The notes under the pieces were generated by a model, which saw only the letters and a list, made by a program, of their open reading frames with translations, was not told where the DNA came from and did not search any database. A stretch of DNA of 64,000 nucleotides from Triatoma infestans (taxonomy: Eukaryota > Arthropoda > Insecta > Hemiptera > Reduviidae), in the NCBI GenBank assembly GCA_011037195.1, contig JAAEAF010003510.1, forward strand, positions 1-64,000. Reading direction: 5' to 3'. This document shows positions 60,153 through 64,000 of the stretch, piece by piece. Positions within the stretch are counted from its first letter, which is position 1. Each line of letters opens with the position of its first letter. The position numbers and the translations under genes were made by a program.

Positions 60153-60174
60153 CTGACGATAGATGAAACCGGTC
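60153..60174 (+). ncRNA. Hammerhead core, right repeat, stem II lost
   Basis: CTGACGA, then only a few bases, GAAA, ACCGGT and GTC. A deletion has removed most of stem II compared with 47861-47891. Confidence 0.5.
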
Positions 60175-60237
60175 AGGAACACTATAAATATGCATGCTAC
60201 AACGGATAAAATACCAGATACTATATATAGGGAGGTT

Positions 60238-62012
60238 ATTATATATTTTTCTTTTGGCTTACAGCTTCCTGTTGTACCAGTTTTTCCTTCACTTAATGGA
60301 TCATAGATCTCGGTACTAACTTCCTTTCGAACACCTTCCTGGCTTATTGTTTTTTTTTTTGAGCAGTCAATGGCTCAAAGTGCCAAGTTTCAGTTCTTCT
60401 CTGAAGACAAATAAAAATATTAATATTTTCTAAAAATTTTTTTTTTTGTGCATAATATAAGGGTCAAAAGTTAAATGAACTTTACAACTTTAAATATAAA
60501 AGCCATTGAACTAAGTCAAATAAGAACTTGATTTAAGTATCAAACAGAAAATTACCAAAAAAAGAAATTATTTGAAGTCAAACTTTAAAATTGAAGTAAT
60601 TTTATTTCAAAATAAAGTAAAGTAATTGTTTTTAGGAAAGAACGTGAAGTAATTATGTTGCCGCGAGACGGTTAGTTTTATGTACTCTCCCCAAACGAAG
60701 TCTGTACTTCAGTTTTCCGCATGGTTATTATTATTAAAAAATATTATTATTTAAACTAGGTTAAAGTATTCAGAGACGGCTTTTTCTTATTCTTTCTGTT
60801 TTTATATTTTATAATTTTCCTTCTTTAATTATTAATTCAGTTCAAAAAGAACATGTTAAGAAGTTAGAGATCTCCATATTAAAAATTTAGTTCTTTTGTT
60901 TTTAACTTTTTCTTAATGTTAAAAGAATTCGTTTAATAATTAAATTTTTGTAATTATTGTCTTTTTCTTCAGAAATAGATGTTTTAAGTATTAGAGAAGG
61001 AAATGTTTTAATGAAGCTTTTTCGAGTCTTTTACGAGTGGTGATTTCAGATTTTTCTATAAACTGCTATTTCAAAATACTATGCTGTTTTTACTTTTCTA
61101 TATGTAATTTTGGTGAAAATTAAATGTGTTTAACAAAAAGATTATAAACACGGAGGAAATCGATTTTTAACCCGAAATACCACTTTAAAGATCGAGATTT
61201 TTTTTTTTTAGCTTTTTAACAATTTTCTTTGGTATGTAATGTTAAGCTTGATGTATTTACTATGGATATAAAATAGAATACCATCACTTTAATTTTATTA
61301 CTTCCTCCTACTAAGAGAAAGATAATCAATGGCGATGATGAAGACGATGTCGCCAGGAATAACATTGGTTAGTGGCAAGAGATGTCTGGCTATGAAAGGG
61401 CATAAAAGACGTCTAAAAGAAGAAGAAATGTTTATTTATTTTTCAATCTATTTCATGGAGAATATTCCTGGATGAAACTTTTATCGAAATGTTGTCCAAG
61501 ATTATGGAAGTTTGTAGCTAGAACGTTCAAAGGGAAATCTAATTAAAATGCATAAAGTTTTCCAGTTTAATGTGAAAACTGTGTTGGAGATTGGATTATT
61601 TATGCTTTGAAATTATGGGGCTCAAATTTTATTTAATTATTTAATTTTCATTTAATTATAAAATTATTTCAATGTTGTGTATAAAAAAAATAACCATTTT
61701 CTAATTAAATAAGTTCAATGGACTTCAAAGCCCATTCACATACATCTGATGTTAACAAGGACGATATATATTAATCTTTGGTCTGTGTAGTGTTTCTGTA
61801 CATAATGTTATGTCTACTTCAAATAGTCAGTAATAGTGAGCTCTTTTTAGAAAACCACATGATTTTGTCTTGGGACATATTAGTAATTTTACGTCACTAC
61901 TTAAAAAAAAAAAACTGCGTCAAGTTGCTGAAGTTATGAGTGTTCTAGTAAAATTGAAGAGGAAGATGTCCTTAACGCACTGCCCGGCGTTGGTTTCAAA
62001 AATATGAGTAGT
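60238..62012. other. Spacer without recognised genes
   Basis: AT-rich; a possible fragment of the cttcct repeat near 61295-61320. Nothing coding recognised. Confidence 0.45.
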
Positions 62013-62412
62013 GATACGGACCTTAGAATGAAAGACCGATTCAGGGCGGCCATAATATGATGAAGCTTTACGGGAAGCTATCGGATCAAATTCAGATACA
62101 ATTACAGGTGCATTTGCTGTAGAACTGGCAGTGTCTAAAGACACAGTTAGCCGTCGTGTCCAATTGAAGAACTTGATGTCTTTGAACATCTTTTTCACCC
62201 ACCCTATAGTCCAAACATAGCTCCATCCGACCACCATTTGTTTCGGTCCATGGCAAATTTTATTTGTGGGAGAAACTTTAATAACTACACCGAAGTTGAA
62301 AATGGAGTGCAGGAATTTTTTTGATTTCAAACCCAAAGAGTGGTATCAGCGAGGGATGACAGAAAGATGGCTTGCAACATTCAATCACAACAGGCTCAAT
62401 ATTGAACATTAA
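62013..62412 (+). pseudogene. Internally deleted mariner transposase
   Basis: The N-terminal side reads SGRP-stop-YDEALREAIGSNSD, then ITGAFAVELAVSKDTVSRRV, the helix-turn-helix with SKDTVSR as the recognition helix. It joins directly, in another frame, to FEHLFHPPYSPNIAPSDHHL, FRSMANFICGRNFNNYTEVE and RGMTERWLATFNHN, the C-terminal part with the third catalytic Asp of the APSD motif. The segment with the first two Asp residues is missing, about half the usual length. A frameshift lies in a T run near 62318. The stop is at 62410-62412. Terminal repeats were not found. Confidence 0.82.
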
Positions 62413-64000
62413 TATTTCATATAAGTTAAAAAAAAAAATTGGTTTTTGATTGAAAAACGGTTCTTTTTGTTTAATTTATTTCATATTTTATACAAGATTA
62501 AATTTAAAATCAAATTTATGAGTAAAATGTAAATTTTATTTAGTAGGTATGTTTGGCGATGTGCGTCTGTGTGGTTGTAGTATGTATGTTTGTCAATACT
62601 GACATACAGGTAAAATCATGCAATCAACAACGGCAAATACAGTAAAATCTAGGAAACCATGGCTTTCAGTAAACACTACATAGAAGGGGGACCTAGGTCC
62701 CTTCTATATCCCTTCCACTATATCACTCTCTCAATCCTTTTGTGCTGCTCTCTCTCTCTCTCTCTCTCTGGCACACACAGTCTCAATGCTTCACTTCTAG
62801 CACAGAGTTTCAGCATTTTTGACCAGTTTCACCTTCTAACTAAGCTCTATATATCGTTAGTGAGCAATAATTTACGTGGTGAGCAAAACTTTGATTGTGA
62901 TTCAGACGTATATACTCATGAGTGAACTGGAAACTAAACTTTAACTCAGTTGCCATACCATTCGATCACATACGCATACACCCATAGACTGTAAACATAT
63001 AACGAACACACAGAACACACAAATCAACATGTTCTTGTTCAAGAGGTAAACATATATGCTCTGTTATGTACGTATAGTATGTATGTCTGTTAAAGCGTAC
63101 AAGTTAGGGTTTGGGTTTTATTAATCAATTATACCTGAGTAAGATGTAAATAAAATGCGAAAGTTAAATGTGTACATAAATCAGAAAGTTTGTAATTGTA
63201 TGTTTACTTAAGCGTTTAAATACATAATAAACTACCGTACTAATAGAACGACAATTTTATTTAAAAGTGGAAAACCATTAACTGACGTGAGTTACATTAT
63301 GGTGAAATTAGAAATAGTAAAAATGAGAATTAGAAAGTATGAACTATAATTATGTCTAATTAATTTAAAATTTGCAGAAACTAAAAGTAGTTAATGTTTT
63401 GAGTTAAATTTAATAATCGAACCACATTATAAAGTAAACAATTAAATTACTCAATAATATGTCACCTAATTAATTTTCAATACTTACAATAGTTTGATTT
63501 TAGCGTCACTGCCGTTGTTACCGCCGCCAACCTAATGAAACGTACATCATTTTCACCTTTTCACACTCGCATATTGCGTATATCATACTTTGTTTTCGAC
63601 CAACCCGTATGTACTCAAAAACTTACATTTGAGATGACCAATATTAACAAACGAACCGCTCGATGCCGAATAATTCATAGCATAACTAGCTCCATAGTAT
63701 AAATGTAGGAAGGGTGTCAGGTGCTTTTTTGAGATCAAAATTTCCTTTTAGAGATTTTAGCCAAACAACAATCTCAGCTATTTCATAATAACAAAGGAAC
63801 ATTTTACAAACAGTTATTCCCTAAATTAAACAGGGGATCTTGGTTTGCTCCCAAGTTCCATTAAGTAAATTAATAATAACCACCGAATTAATCATGTTAT
63901 ATACAGAGCTTATTGAATTAAGATCAATGTTGTTAAATTCCTATTATGTCCAAGATATGGTGTTTGGGAGGATCTCGAACATGTGTTTATGATGAGCTCT
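62413..64000. other. Spacer without recognised genes
   Basis: AT-rich; a (CT)n run at about 62750-62769. The frame at 62659-62925 overlaps it and has no recognised domain. Confidence 0.45.

Larger units (their letters stand above)
59545..60225. mobile_element. PLE-derived inverted unit, family 2, with 12-bp duplication and nested LINE
   Basis: A minus-strand terminal repeat (59549 to about 59757) and a plus-strand one (about 60053-60220) face outward and meet near aggttata/taacct. A perfect tatagggaggtt duplication flanks the unit (59533-59544 and 60226-60237). A LINE tail is nested at the centre. No PLE coding sequence remains. Confidence 0.83.

Noticed and set aside
62659..62925. Frame starting like a signal peptide (LLCCSLSLSLS)
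   Set aside because: The apparent hydrophobic segment is encoded by a (CT)n microsatellite.

Overview
This window looks like AT-rich, gene-poor nuclear DNA of an animal, most likely an arthropod. The grounds are the element mix: I-group and Jockey-group LINEs with APE endonuclease and RNase H, Penelope-like elements (PLEs), Tc1/mariner and hAT relics, tRNA-derived SINEs and many microsatellites. I recognise no host protein gene, no cellular tRNA or rRNA and no CRISPR. Nearly every open frame that makes sense belongs to a transposable element, and nearly all of these are broken by frameshifts, stops, truncations or nested insertions. The species cannot be named from this sequence.

Layout. 0-8 kb: SINE-like and LINE fragments, a dispersed repeat with cttcct ends, a 170-bp solo PLE LTR and a 1.03-kb PLE-derived inverted unit. 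9.7-14.5 kb: LINE 3' pieces, a hAT/ZBED-type transposase pseudogene split by a 5'-truncated Jockey LINE (12-bp target-site duplication), and a SINE with a perfect 13-bp duplication. 16-24 kb: a MITE-like element, more LINE/SINE pieces, a 72-bp palindrome with a downstream TATA box, several copies of the cttcct repeat and an 838-bp foldback. 26-32 kb: a LINE tail with a 13-bp duplication, a compact hairpin with a hammerhead-like core, and a retroposon 3' end. 32.5-38.4 kb: an almost complete but inactive I-group LINE on the minus strand (ORF1, then EN-RT-RNase H). 38.6-40.4 kb: two LINE 3' ends around a 28-bp minisatellite. 42.6-48.9 kb: a deleted LINE into which a 4.1-kb composite PLE has inserted, itself hit by a rearranged DD41D mariner-like element. 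51.8-53.4 kb: a 5'-truncated PLE with an intact-looking hammerhead core. 59.5-60.2 kb: another PLE inverted unit carrying a nested LINE. 62.0-62.4 kb: an internally deleted mariner.

The strongest theme is a set of hammerhead-ribozyme cores (CTGANGA, stem II, GAAA, short stem III, NUH) carried by PLE terminal repeats, in at least two sequence families. Several PLE insertions have both terminal repeats inverted with their 3' ends facing outward, and three of these plus one solo repeat are bounded by perfect 12-bp duplications. Hammerheads in PLEs are established knowledge; the repeated tail-out geometry with fixed 12-bp duplications is what I would check first.
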